Assembly: GCA_006503535.1 (NCBI GenBank)
Contig: QYRS01000013.1
Location: 1,364,001-1,428,000, forward strand
DNA from: Arthrinium phaeospermum
Taxonomy: Eukaryota; Ascomycota; Sordariomycetes; Amphisphaeriales; Apiosporaceae
DNA length: 64,000 bases
Reading direction: 5' to 3'
This document shows positions 10,493-19,496 of the stretch, piece after piece (positions within the stretch are counted from its first letter, which is position 1; every line of letters starts with the position of its first letter). The notes beneath the pieces were generated by a model. That model searched no databases. It saw only the letters and a list, made by a program, of their open reading frames with translations, and was not told the DNA's origin. The position numbers and the translations under genes are program-made.

Positions 10493-13441
10493 ATGAAGAT
10501 TTCTCCCACGATCGAAAAGGCGCTGAAGAGGACTCCAGCGCTACACCCGCGTGTCAAAGGCAAGCCCTTATTTCCCAACCCATCCACCCTTCAGAAAACC
10601 CGACGGCCGCCTTCCCAGCCACGGAAACGACATCGTGAACCCGGCGGCCCCATGTCCGCCCAGAGGCCCTTTCTTCCACCCAGGCATCGCTTCCAATCCA
10701 ATCAGAAGTCAACTTTCGAGGGTACTCAAATCCCCGACGGTCTCTTGGAAGCGAAGAAGGGAACGACTCTCAAGATCCTCCCAGTCCCTCCAGCTTCGCG
10801 CATTGGGAAGAGGCAGCCGTTTTTCTATCTCTTGAACGTCCCCGAAAGAGACCTCGAGGCCGAGAAAAAGGACGAGGCCGAGAAGCGAGCGCGAGCATTC
10901 GGAACCAAGATGTTGAACTGGATTCAGATCATTACTACTCCTACTGCAGATACACCCGGCACATGCCTGGTTCTTCACTTTGACGACCGACGCTATGTAT
11001 TCGGCAACATCTCGGAGGGCACACAACGTGCCATGGTACAGCGCAAGATCGCCTTGAACAAGACGGAAGATGTCTTCCTTACCGGACCTGTGGACTGGCA
11101 CGGTGCTGGCGGCTTGCTGGGCATGGTCCTCACACTTGCCGATGTTATTGCTAGCTCGAGGGAGCACCTGGGCGCACAAAACGCTGAGCGACAGCGCAAG
11201 GGCAAAGCTGCCGCCACCGACAAGCTTCTGTCAAGGTTGAACATACACGGAGGAAGAAATCTTTCCCAGTTCTTGGCTACTGCGCGGCGGTTCATTTTCC
11301 GGAAAGGCTTGCCGCTCAACCCACACGAGGTTCGCAATGACCCGCGCGCATCCAGCCAGGGTTCCAACGAACCCGATTGGGAAGACACAAATATCAAGGT
11401 CTGGTATGTGCCATTAGAGCTCACGGACAAGGCTCCCGTTGATGCGACCCGGAAGCGCAGCGCCGAGGGCACGCCAACATCGGACACTGTGGACGGTAGC
11501 AGCACCGAAGAAGAAGACTTCCAGGCCACTCAAAGCGTCGTGACTCAAATGTTCAACTCTGAGTGGCGAATGGACGCTCTGGTCGAGACCACTTTGCACG
11601 AGGCTAAGCTCCCGGCAAAGCTATTCGTGCGCGACGGGAATGGCCACATTCAGGTCTACGAAGGACCCTTGCCCGGCAGGGACGGAGACGTTCCGAATAT
11701 CCCAGTTTTGGTCCGTCAGCCATGGCCAGCCGCAATGGTGCCGGCTCTCCCCCATACCCAACCAGCGCGCCAATCAATATGCTACATTGTTAAAAACCAT
11801 GACCGCCGGGGCAAATTCGACCCCAAGAAGGCTGCGCAGTTTGACATACAGAAGAAAGACTACAGCAGTCTTACCAGGGGTGAAAGTGTCACCGCCAAGG
11901 ACGGTAGTGTGGTCACCCCGGAAATGGTCTTGGGAGACACCGTTCTTGGAAAGGGCTTCGCCGTCGTGGACATACCCGACGTTTCCTACATCGAACCCCT
12001 GGTCAACCGGCCAGAATGGTCGAATGCAGAAATCATGGACAATGTCTGTGTGATGTTCTGGTTGCTTGGACCTGACGTGGCTACCGACTCCCGCCTGCAA
12101 AGCTTCATGAAAAAGCATCCCAAGATCCGCCATACTGTCTGCTCAGGGGACACTGCACCAAACATGCTTGCCTTAGAATCTGTGGCGACACAAGCGTATA
12201 AGCTGCATAGCATCGATCCGGAAAGATTTCCCTTGCCCTATCATAGCAACGTACAGACGCTTCACGGCCATCCAGTCAACGATTCTCCTGATGGGTATGA
12301 GGCTGGCCGGACTGGCAAAATGATACAGTTTTCGCCCCAGTTCCTGCACCAGGACGACAAAATCGTGGGATTCCCGGATCTTCAAAAACTGGCGGGGAGC
12401 GAGCCTCAGTTTCCCGAGGTTGCTGCCTTAGCCAACAAAGCAAGAGAGCGATTACAGGATACCGATTTTCTAGCGAAGATCGAGAAGGTGGAATCCGACA
12501 TACCAAATCGCGATGCTGAGATCATCACTCTTGGGACAGGATCTGCGCTGCCTTCGAAGTATCGCAACGTGTCTGCAACCCTTGTGAAGGTACCTGGGTA
12601 CGGCAACTACCTGTTCGATGCCGGTGAGAACACGATGGGTCAACTCCGGCGAGTGTTTGGAAAGGAGCTGCCTACGGTGCTACGGGACCTCAAGGCGGTG
12701 TGGATTAGCCACCTGCACGCTGACCATCACCTGGGAACCGCCGGTGTGATCGGGGCATGGAACAAGGAGACGAGCAAATCCAACCCCTGGGCCACGTTGC
12801 ATGTGGCATCGCATATGCACATGCTGGACTGGCTCCGCGAATATGCTCAAGTGGAAGATTTCGGCTACAATCGCCTGACCTTCACCGAGTTCAGGAACTA
12901 CGATGCGGTGACTCGAATCTCCAACCCTCGCCTCTTCAGTGCTGAAGAAACTCGAAGCCATGGCATTGAGCGCATTGATGCCTGCTTTGTTGACCATTGC
13001 CAAGGGGCTCTGGCGACAGTGTTTACTTGGCCTTCGGGTCTGAAGATTGCCTACTCGGGTGACTGTCGACCCAGCGACAGTTTCGTCAAGATTGGCCAGG
13101 GCGTTACCTTGTTGATTCACGAGAGCACATTCGACGACGAGCTCCAAGGCGACGCCGTCGCCAAGAAACACTCGACCATGTCGGAAGCCATCGATGTGGG
13201 CCGCAGGATGGGTGCGAGACGTATCCTTCTCACCCACTTCTCCCAGCGGTACCAGAAGGTGCCGATCATCGAGGAGAACCTGGAGGTCAAGCCCGACGCA
13301 GATGGTCAAGAGAAGGTCAAGCACGACGAGATCATCCTGGTGGCCTTTGATTACATGCGTGTCAAGCTCGGAGAGTTCAGGAAAGCGCAGGCCTTCCTTC
13401 CAGCTATACAAAAACTGTTCGATGATGTGACAGAGCAATAG
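10493..13441 (+). CDS. TRZ1: tRNase Z, long form (ELAC2/TRZ1 type)
   Basis: The endonuclease removes 3' trailers from tRNA precursors in nucleus and mitochondria. The protein is 982 residues from the first ATG (10493). The degenerate N-terminal half carries IITTPTADTPGTCLVLHF followed by a segment with EGTQRAMVQ and DVFLTG, hallmarks of the long form. The catalytic C-terminal half starts at LGTGSALPSKYRN and has the metal-binding HLHADHHLG (His740, His742, Asp744, His745), then YSGDCRPSD (about 853) and LLTHFSQRY (about 911). The first 139 residues are basic and Ser/Pro-rich, not part of the conserved fold, and could include a mitochondrial presequence. In-frame ATGs at 10652 and 10910 are alternative starts. 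The gene is intronless and converges with the lactonase gene 199 bp downstream. Confidence 0.95.
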   Translation: MKISPTIEKALKRTPALHPRVKGKPLFPNPSTLQKTRRPPSQPRKRHREPGGPMSAQRPFLPPRHRFQSNQKSTFEGTQIPDGLLEAKKGTTLKILPVPPASRIGKRQPFFYLLNVPERDLEAEKKDEAEKRARAFGTKMLNWIQIITTPTADTPGTCLVLHFDDRRYVFGNISEGTQRAMVQRKIALNKTEDVFLTGPVDWHGAGGLLGMVLTLADVIASSREHLGAQNAERQRKGKAAATDKLLSRLNIHGGRNLSQFLATARRFIFRKGLPLNPHEVRNDPRASSQGSNEPDWEDTNIKVWYVPLELTDKAPVDATRKRSAEGTPTSDTVDGSSTEEEDFQATQSVVTQMFNSEWRMDALVETTLHEAKLPAKLFVRDGNGHIQVYEGPLPGRDGDVPNIPVLVRQPWPAAMVPALPHTQPARQSICYIVKNHDRRGKFDPKKAAQFDIQKKDYSSLTRGESVTAKDGSVVTPEMVLGDTVLGKGFAVVDIPDVSYIEPLVNRPEWSNAEIMDNVCVMFWLLGPDVATDSRLQSFMKKHPKIRHTVCSGDTAPNMLALESVATQAYKLHSIDPERFPLPYHSNVQTLHGHPVNDSPDGYEAGRTGKMIQFSPQFLHQDDKIVGFPDLQKLAGSEPQFPEVAALANKARERLQDTDFLAKIEKVESDIPNRDAEIITLGTGSALPSKYRNVSATLVKVPGYGNYLFDAGENTMGQLRRVFGKELPTVLRDLKAVWISHLHADHHLGTAGVIGAWNKETSKSNPWATLHVASHMHMLDWLREYAQVEDFGYNRLTFTEFRNYDAVTRISNPRLFSAEETRSHGIERIDACFVDHCQGALATVFTWPSGLKIAYSGDCRPSDSFVKIGQGVTLLIHESTFDDELQGDAVAKKHSTMSEAIDVGRRMGARRILLTHFSQRYQKVPIIEENLEVKPDADGQEKVKHDEIILVAFDYMRVKLGEFRKAQAFLPAIQKLFDDVTEQ

Positions 13442-13640
13442 ACATGGGTGTATGCAAATACCACCCAACCCTGTGAATAAAGATTCCCCAACTCCTGTAA
13501 TATTGGCAGCCATACCTATTCGTGAAATGTGATGGTCTTTTGAAGTTTGTCTATGAAGAGTTTTGGGGCATCTAAGGGGCAATACTGGCTATATATGGTA
13601 AGAGCAGTATATTTTCCTCATCCCCCCAACGTCCCCCTTT

Positions 13641-15001
13641 CTACTCGTCGAACAAGGCGTAGTTGGGACCGTTGCCCTCGCCCTCGCCGACCGTGGCCCA
13701 GCCGACGACGCCGACCAGCTCGCCGGAGCCGACGTCGCGCTCGAAGACGACGACGCGGTTGTCGTCCTGCAGCGCCGAGGCGACGAGGGTGCCGGCCTTG
13801 TTGATGTTGAAGCCGCGCGGGTTGCGGCCGCCGGCCGCCGCCGTCTGCACGTGCGCCAGCGATCCCGTCGACCGGTCGATCTTGAAGGTGATGAGCGGGT
13901 CCGAGGGGACGGCGGTGCTGTTGCGCGGGTCGAGGTTGGGCATCATCAGCGAGTTCTCGCCCCGCGACGAGGCGATGACGAAGCGCTGGTCAGGCTGTTT
14001 GGTCGCGGGTGTCAGTACGCGTGAGCGACACGATATTTATACATATAAAGGAAAGAGAAACTAGCGCTTAATGGGTGAGGTGAGATGATGATGGGCACTT
14101 ACAGAGATCTTCAGCTCCGCGGCCTTGGTGCCGGCCGGGACGCTGCCGCCGGGGCCGTGGCTGCTGAAGTCGAAGAGGCGGGTCATCTTGAGCGCGCCCG
14201 GGGCATAGGTGACCTTGTAGCCGCTGATGGTGTTGCTGAGCTCGTTGAGGATGTAGAAGAAGGTCTGGGGGCCGGCGGTGGCGAAGACGCCGTGGCGCGG
14301 GCCCGAGCCCGGGAGCGCGACGACGGGGTCGATCTCGGTCCACGCGATGGAGCCCTTCTGGAGCGCGTAGACGCGGAGCAGGTCGGCGCCCAGGTCCGGG
14401 ACCACCATGAACCGCTTGGTGGGGTCGATGATGGTGTGGTGCAGGTGCGGCACGTCCTGGCGGTCCGGGACGGGGCCGGGGCCGGCCATGGTGTACGTCT
14501 CGTTCTGGGACAGGGCCAGGTTCGACGTGTCCTTGACGTCGAAGGAGCTGAAGGTCGAGGTGTCGCTAGCAAAAAGGGGACGCCTCGTTAGTAGGTACGT
14601 ATGGCATGGCCGCCAAAAGAAAACACTCACTAATGAGCGATGGCCAAGCCATTGTTGTTCGGTCCGTACAGCGTGGCGCTGACGGGGCTCTTGAGAATGG
14701 GCAAGATGTCAAGAGTCTTGAGCGTCGAGTCCTCGTTGACTTTGTACGAGGTCAACGAGCCTTGGCCACTCCAACCCTCGTTGAGGCAATAGAGGGTTGA
14801 CTTCCCCTTATCCAGCGTCATCCATGTCGGCTCGGATCCGCAGTCCAGCGATTTGGAGGTGACGGTAAGCCCTTGGTGCGCGAGATCCAGAGTGTAGAGC
14901 GCGTGGTCGTTGTACGAGGTGGCCCAGAGTTTGACAGCCGCGGCGGGGGCTGCCACCAGCAGCAGGGACAGTAGCCCTTTGGGAGCGACGTCTGTCAACA
15001 T
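13641..15001 (-). CDS. Beta-propeller lactonase family protein (carboxymuconate-cyclase-like), secreted
   Basis: Three exons (15001..14631, 14565..14103, 13994..13641) give 395 residues. Introns are 65 and 108 bp, with GTGAGT and GTAAGT donors, a CTAAC branch point in the first, and phases 2 and 0. The family (seven-bladed propeller; 6-phosphogluconolactonase or 3-carboxy-cis,cis-muconate-lactonizing type) is recognised from DVPHLHHTIIDPTKRFMVVPDLGADLL, here quoted in parts: HLHHTIIDP, VVPDLGADLL, GSGPRHGVF, FFYILNELSNTISGY and GGRNPRGFNI. In each case these are repeated-blade motifs. The first 22 residues (MLTDVAPKGLLSLLLVAAPA then AA) look like a signal peptide, so an extracellular or secretory location is likely; a classic intracellular catabolic enzyme is less likely. 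The substrate is unknown. Third positions are strongly GC-rich. Confidence 0.87.
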
Positions 15002-16318
15002 AATGGCCACGATGAAGTGAATCTACTCTACACGGGCTTGCTTTGCTATTGAAGAAGACGGGCTGGATGGCTGGCCAGTGGCGGTATAGGTTCGGAACGC
15101 CATTGGCAAGGGTATTTATTCATCTACGGCAATGTCTTACTCGGCTTTCAATGTGACAGCAAAACAGACGGGGTGGTGGTGTGTTCATCCGCCGGCTGGA
15201 GGTTCCGAGCCAGTGATTTCCTGATTGGGTCACCTGCGAGGAATGCTTGGGTCATGCCGTGGCTCGCCTTTTGTTCCACGAGTCAGTGTCTTGCCTTTGC
15301 CCACATGAACGGAATGGTCAGCGCACGAATCGATCAGCATATCTCACGGATAAGGAGCCGGGGGAGCACAAACAAGCCAACTGGTGACAAGGTGTGGTGC
15401 CATGGATTGAGTGAGATTCAATGGACGAACACGGCTTTCCGCTATACTGTACATGGCTCTCAACGTGATCTCGGGTAGGGGGGCAGTCTGCCGTTTTCTC
15501 CGATCCCCCCCATTGGACATGTTATACAAGGAAAACCGGGTCGGGACCACGTCGGTCTGGAACAGACGGGAAGCAGTTCCTACGAGCACGGCGAGTCTGC
15601 ATACTCCCCCGCACGATCGTGGCGTGGCAGATTTGGGGAAACAGGGGGCCCCGAATTTCTTCATCGCCCAGGCAGCCAGGGGTTTCACCTTGGCAAAAGA
15701 CGCAGGCGAGACCAATGAGAAGCATGCACACCCAATCCGGCTGCGGAGCATACCGAATCATGGTCCTTTTCTGCCAAACGACCGAAAGACAGCAGGGACG
15801 TTCATCAACTTCTTACCCGTGTCCCCCGGTGTTTCCCCCACACCTCCCATCCGTCTTAGTCAGAGATCTTTCATTGATAAACCACTAAGCCAATGCTGTA
15901 ACGACCTAATCTCGGTCAACCAGAGCTGGGAAAGGTACGGACGGGTGCTTTGGTAGGCGAAAACTCCACTCGTGAAACCAACTCGTGGAATCTTCATGAC
16001 ACGCAATAGAAATAGGAGGCCAGGGTTTTTTTGCTGTATTACTGCTAGTTCTTGAATAACTACGTAATAAGCCGAGCTGGTGAGAGACTCGTTGCGGCGA
16101 TTAGCATATTGTATCAAGTGTGCAACTTCAGAACGAGGTCAACAAGACCAACCAGTATTGACCATGATGATACCTCAAGGGGCCTGTACATTCTTTGCAT
16201 TAAGGTTTTAGTATTGCCAGTTTTGCCTCCGCTCCGCCTACCTCCATGCCCATCCACCCATTGTTATAGTCGAGATCACTCTACCAAATTATGTGAATTG
16301 TGGGAATCCAACCCGACC
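15002..16318. other. Intergenic stretch, no gene supported
   Basis: This lies upstream of the lactonase gene and downstream of the unknown 759-residue gene. Open frames of up to about 180 codons occur on the plus strand but have no domain or codon pattern supporting them. Confidence 0.55.
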
Positions 16319-18598
16319 CTACGTGCCCCCGCCTCGCGAATCTCCGTTCTGCATGACCTGCGACCAGGTTGTGGCGTTGCTCTTGCTCCTGTCCTTGTAA
16401 GGGGTCGCAACGCAAGAGGCTGAATCCTCGGCCAGCAAGTCCGGGTCGGCGCGGCGACTGAGCGAGAGATCCCGACGCAGCTTCATCAACTCGTCCTGGT
16501 CCATCTGCTGCCGATGCTGCGGGTTCGCCGAATCCTGGTAGCCGCCGCCACCACCACGTCGAGTCCGGGTGCTCCCCTGTCGGAGGAACGGATTCTGACC
16601 GGGGTCGACCGCCTTCTTCTGTGCGAGGTACCGCTTGTTGACAGTGCGGGTTTGGTAGTTGGCGTCGTGGTTGGGATCCACCGCGGTGAACTCCGAGTCC
16701 GGGTACAACAGCTCGCGACGGTCGAACAGGGGCGGACGGTCCGATTGCCTCTCGACGGAGGTGCTGAAATCATGCTCGGAGTGTGTCCAGGGGTTCTTGA
16801 ACTTCCTCTCGGTTGGTGTTAGACTGCCTTCGGTCGTGAGGGGAGACACTGGCCGGTACTCGTCCGGGTCGAGACTTGTTGGTACTGTTGTTGTTGGCGA
16901 GCCTATCATCGTCGACGCTGCACTTGATGGCCTGGGTGTTGTTGTGTCGGCATAGAAAGAAGACGTGGCTCTCTGCCCGAAACGCGACGGCACTCGTGGC
17001 ACTGGCGGGGCGTTGGTGGCGGGCACACCACGGGGCAGCTCGGTCTGAACGGTCAGGTCAGTCCATTCCGATTTGACCTTGCTCTGTCGCCTGTCTGCTC
17101 GGCCCGTAGCCGACGATGGCTCGGCACCGCTAGATTTGGCCCAGCCGGCACGGACAGGCTGGTAGTCCTCTTCTGGAATCCTACCCTTTCGCAAAGGCTG
17201 TGGTACCGCCGACTTGACGCTGAAATGGCTTTTGGCTTGGCCCTTGGGGTGACTCTTGGCTTGGCTTTGCTCCTGGCGAATGGCTGGATGTATGTCGTCG
17301 GGGTCGAGATCGCTGCCGCTGGTTTCTCGGAGGCACTGGATGTACCATTGCGAAACCTTCCGGTGGCTGCTGTGTGCGCTGTAGCCGGCTCCTCGATCCT
17401 CGGGGTCCTGATCAAGGTCGTTTGCGGTCTCGTCTTCGTGCTCGTAGCTGTCGTCGTAGGCGCTGCCTACCATCGGATATCGGTTCGGATCCTCCTCGTA
17501 CCCGTCATCCCCCGTCAAAGGCATGGGGTACCCGTGCTCCTCCTCCTCGTCCTCCTCCTCGCCAAAATCATAGTATGCACCATCGACGTCAGCAGGCGAG
17601 AGCGCGGGCTTGTAGGCGGCCATGTTGGCCATATTGGCAATACTGTCATCCCGGTAGACACTCTGCCGCGTCTCGGACTCCCGGTAGAGCCTCCTCTGTT
17701 CCCAGGCCGTCGCGTGGTCCACGTTGATCCTGGGCGCGGCGTTGGCGTGGCGCGACTGGCGCTTACCCCTAGTACCGCGGCCGTCCGCTTCCCTGCCTCC
17801 GCTCTCGCGCTTCCGCCTCTTCCGTTTTTCCGTCGCCTGGTAGTCCCGCCAGAACGAGCGGATCTCGAGGTGGGCCGGGCGCATTTCCGTCAGGAGCTCG
17901 TCGATCCATTGCCGAATAGTCCGCTCCTCGCCGCCCCTCATCTGCCGGATCCAGCTGTCGACGAACCGCAGGAGGCGCGGCTTGTACCTCTTCCGCGCGT
18001 CGCCGGCGCGCAAGTCCTCCTGCCGCAGAGTCAGGGCAGTGAACAGATCGGCCAGGCAGCGGCCGTTGGCACCAACGGCAGCCAGGATGCAGGCCTCGCA
18101 TTTGCTCACGACCCGGACGAAGCGGCTGTCGTGGGGGGCACACCCGAACATGCGATGGAAGTGCTCCTTGCTCATGAAGTAGGCCGTGACGGAGTCGAGC
18201 CTCGTGAGCCACGAAGCCATGACGGCGCCTTTGTGCGGCCATCGCCGGAGGCATTCCACGTGCTCGCCGATCTCGAGACAGAGCAGCCAGAAGCACTCGC
18301 GTATAAGAAAGGGGTTGAGCCGCTCGTGGCAACCGCAGAGGACCGCCCTCTCAGGCAGCGGGCGGGCCAAGTCCAACTCGCCAAGCACTTTGCGGGCATT
18401 GAGCGAGAAGCGCTTGACCTGCCGCAACAGACGGCTCTTTGGCTCCAGCAGCATCTCGGGTAAGCGCTCCATCTTGTCTTGCTGGCGAGAGAGCCATTTC
18501 TGCGAAGGAACGGCGATGCCATAGTTCGGCCGGCGCGAGAGAAGATTGGTCAAAGCATCGATCTCATCGTCCGTAAGTTTCCTGAGCGGAGCTTCCAT
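16319..18598 (-). CDS. Large fungal protein of unknown function
   Basis: An uninterrupted 759-residue frame from ATG 18598; the frame opens a little further upstream but without an ATG. I do not recognise the family. Residues about 1-290 look globular and mostly helical, with a Cys/His-rich section (CGCHERLNPFLIRECFWLLC, then CLRRWPHKG, FHRMFGCAPHDSRF, KCEACILAAVG) that might bind metal. A short lysine/arginine cluster (KRKRRKRESGG) follows at about 280 and could be a nuclear signal. The remainder is disordered and rich in Ser, Pro, Arg and acidic residues, with an acidic run (EEEDEEEEH) near 375. This layout suggests a nuclear or regulatory protein, but that is inference. The antisense strand is open for 412 codons here only because of composition. 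Confidence 0.78.
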   Translation of the reverse strand: MEAPLRKLTDDEIDALTNLLSRRPNYGIAVPSQKWLSRQQDKMERLPEMLLEPKSRLLRQVKRFSLNARKVLGELDLARPLPERAVLCGCHERLNPFLIRECFWLLCLEIGEHVECLRRWPHKGAVMASWLTRLDSVTAYFMSKEHFHRMFGCAPHDSRFVRVVSKCEACILAAVGANGRCLADLFTALTLRQEDLRAGDARKRYKPRLLRFVDSWIRQMRGGEERTIRQWIDELLTEMRPAHLEIRSFWRDYQATEKRKRRKRESGGREADGRGTRGKRQSRHANAAPRINVDHATAWEQRRLYRESETRQSVYRDDSIANMANMAAYKPALSPADVDGAYYDFGEEEDEEEEHGYPMPLTGDDGYEEDPNRYPMVGSAYDDSYEHEDETANDLDQDPEDRGAGYSAHSSHRKVSQWYIQCLRETSGSDLDPDDIHPAIRQEQSQAKSHPKGQAKSHFSVKSAVPQPLRKGRIPEEDYQPVRAGWAKSSGAEPSSATGRADRRQSKVKSEWTDLTVQTELPRGVPATNAPPVPRVPSRFGQRATSSFYADTTTPRPSSAASTMIGSPTTTVPTSLDPDEYRPVSPLTTEGSLTPTERKFKNPWTHSEHDFSTSVERQSDRPPLFDRRELLYPDSEFTAVDPNHDANYQTRTVNKRYLAQKKAVDPGQNPFLRQGSTRTRRGGGGGYQDSANPQHRQQMDQDELMKLRRDLSLSRRADPDLLAEDSASCVATPYKDRSKSNATTWSQVMQNGDSRGGGT

Positions 18599-19154
18599 GG
18601 CGTACGGCCCCTTATCGGATGCTTGAACTGATAGATTATACGGGCTTATAGCTACTGTACCTGACAGCAGCAATATGCAATTACGATGTCTTCAAATATG
18701 GGGGGAAAAGGCCGACCCCTGTAGCCAGGGGCCGCAGCATGCTATTTGTACAAATTCGACCCGACTCTTTGTCTGCAGTGAAGGATCAGATAGGCCCGCC
18801 ACCTACCGTTGAGAGAGAGCTTTGATCGGACAGGCCCACGAACGTCAGTGCTTGTGCTTTGTTGGGCTTCTTTCGCATTCCATTGCCTCCTCGATGCCAT
18901 CTTGCTAACAAGGCCATTGTTCCAAGCATGCGTTTGTCGTCGGATATGCCTGGGCACAAAGCATGACGCACAAGGTTACGATCCTGTAAGAAGCAGTAGT
19001 AGTAGCCAAAGACCCGAGGTAACCAAGAGAGAAGAGAAACCTCTAAGAACTTACAATAGTCATACGTCATGGCGGGATTCAATGTGCTGGACACATCCAT
19101 CGTATAGGGATCGAATGCTGCGTATGGGGGCCAGGATAGGGAGGGAAGTGGCAT
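18599..19154 (-). other. Possible spliced 5' leader or small gene
   Basis: An ATG at 19154 opens a 122-codon frame that reads through an intron-like segment (donor GTAAGT at 19054, acceptor TTCTTACAG ending at 18984, 71 bp). If this intron is spliced, the frame stops at the junction after 33 codons. A second possible donor (GTAGGT) lies near 18806. The segment lies directly upstream of the 759-residue gene on the same strand. It could be that gene's spliced leader with a 33-codon upstream reading frame, or an unrelated small gene. No homology is recognised. Confidence 0.25.
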
Positions 19155-19496
19155 ATTAGGTGGCAGTCAACTCAGCGAAGTGAGGATGGCCTGCATTTCC
19201 ATTAAACCAGGGATATCTCCCAATGCAATCCTATATACTGTCGAAGTATCGCAACACTCTCTGCGCCACGGTCGAGTGGGATTGTCTTCTCTATGCAGAT
19301 ACTTCCAATGCCATGCCATGTTCTTGCACCGCCTCCAAAGCAACCACTTCAACGCCTATCCCTCTCAAAAAAAAAGTTTTTAAAAAAAAGCATTCATGAA
19401 AAGCCTCGCGGAGAAAATATGACTAGACATGTGCATCGTAAGTATCGCTGCCCACCGTGGTATCAATGCTGCTAGTTTGCCCTTGCTTTCCAACAT
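19155..19496. other. Intergenic stretch downstream of the LAMMER kinase gene
   Basis: I see no coding signal. It should contain the 3' untranslated region of the kinase gene. An A-tract around 19368-19390 is present. Confidence 0.5.

Noticed and set aside
12680..13582. Minus-strand 300-codon open frame
   Set aside because: It is antisense to the catalytic half of tRNase Z and has no independent support.
17225..18463. Plus-strand 412-codon open frame
   Set aside because: It lies exactly antisense to the 759-residue gene, is rich in Leu/Val/Ala/Arg from GC-rich codons read backwards, and has no domain or intron signals.
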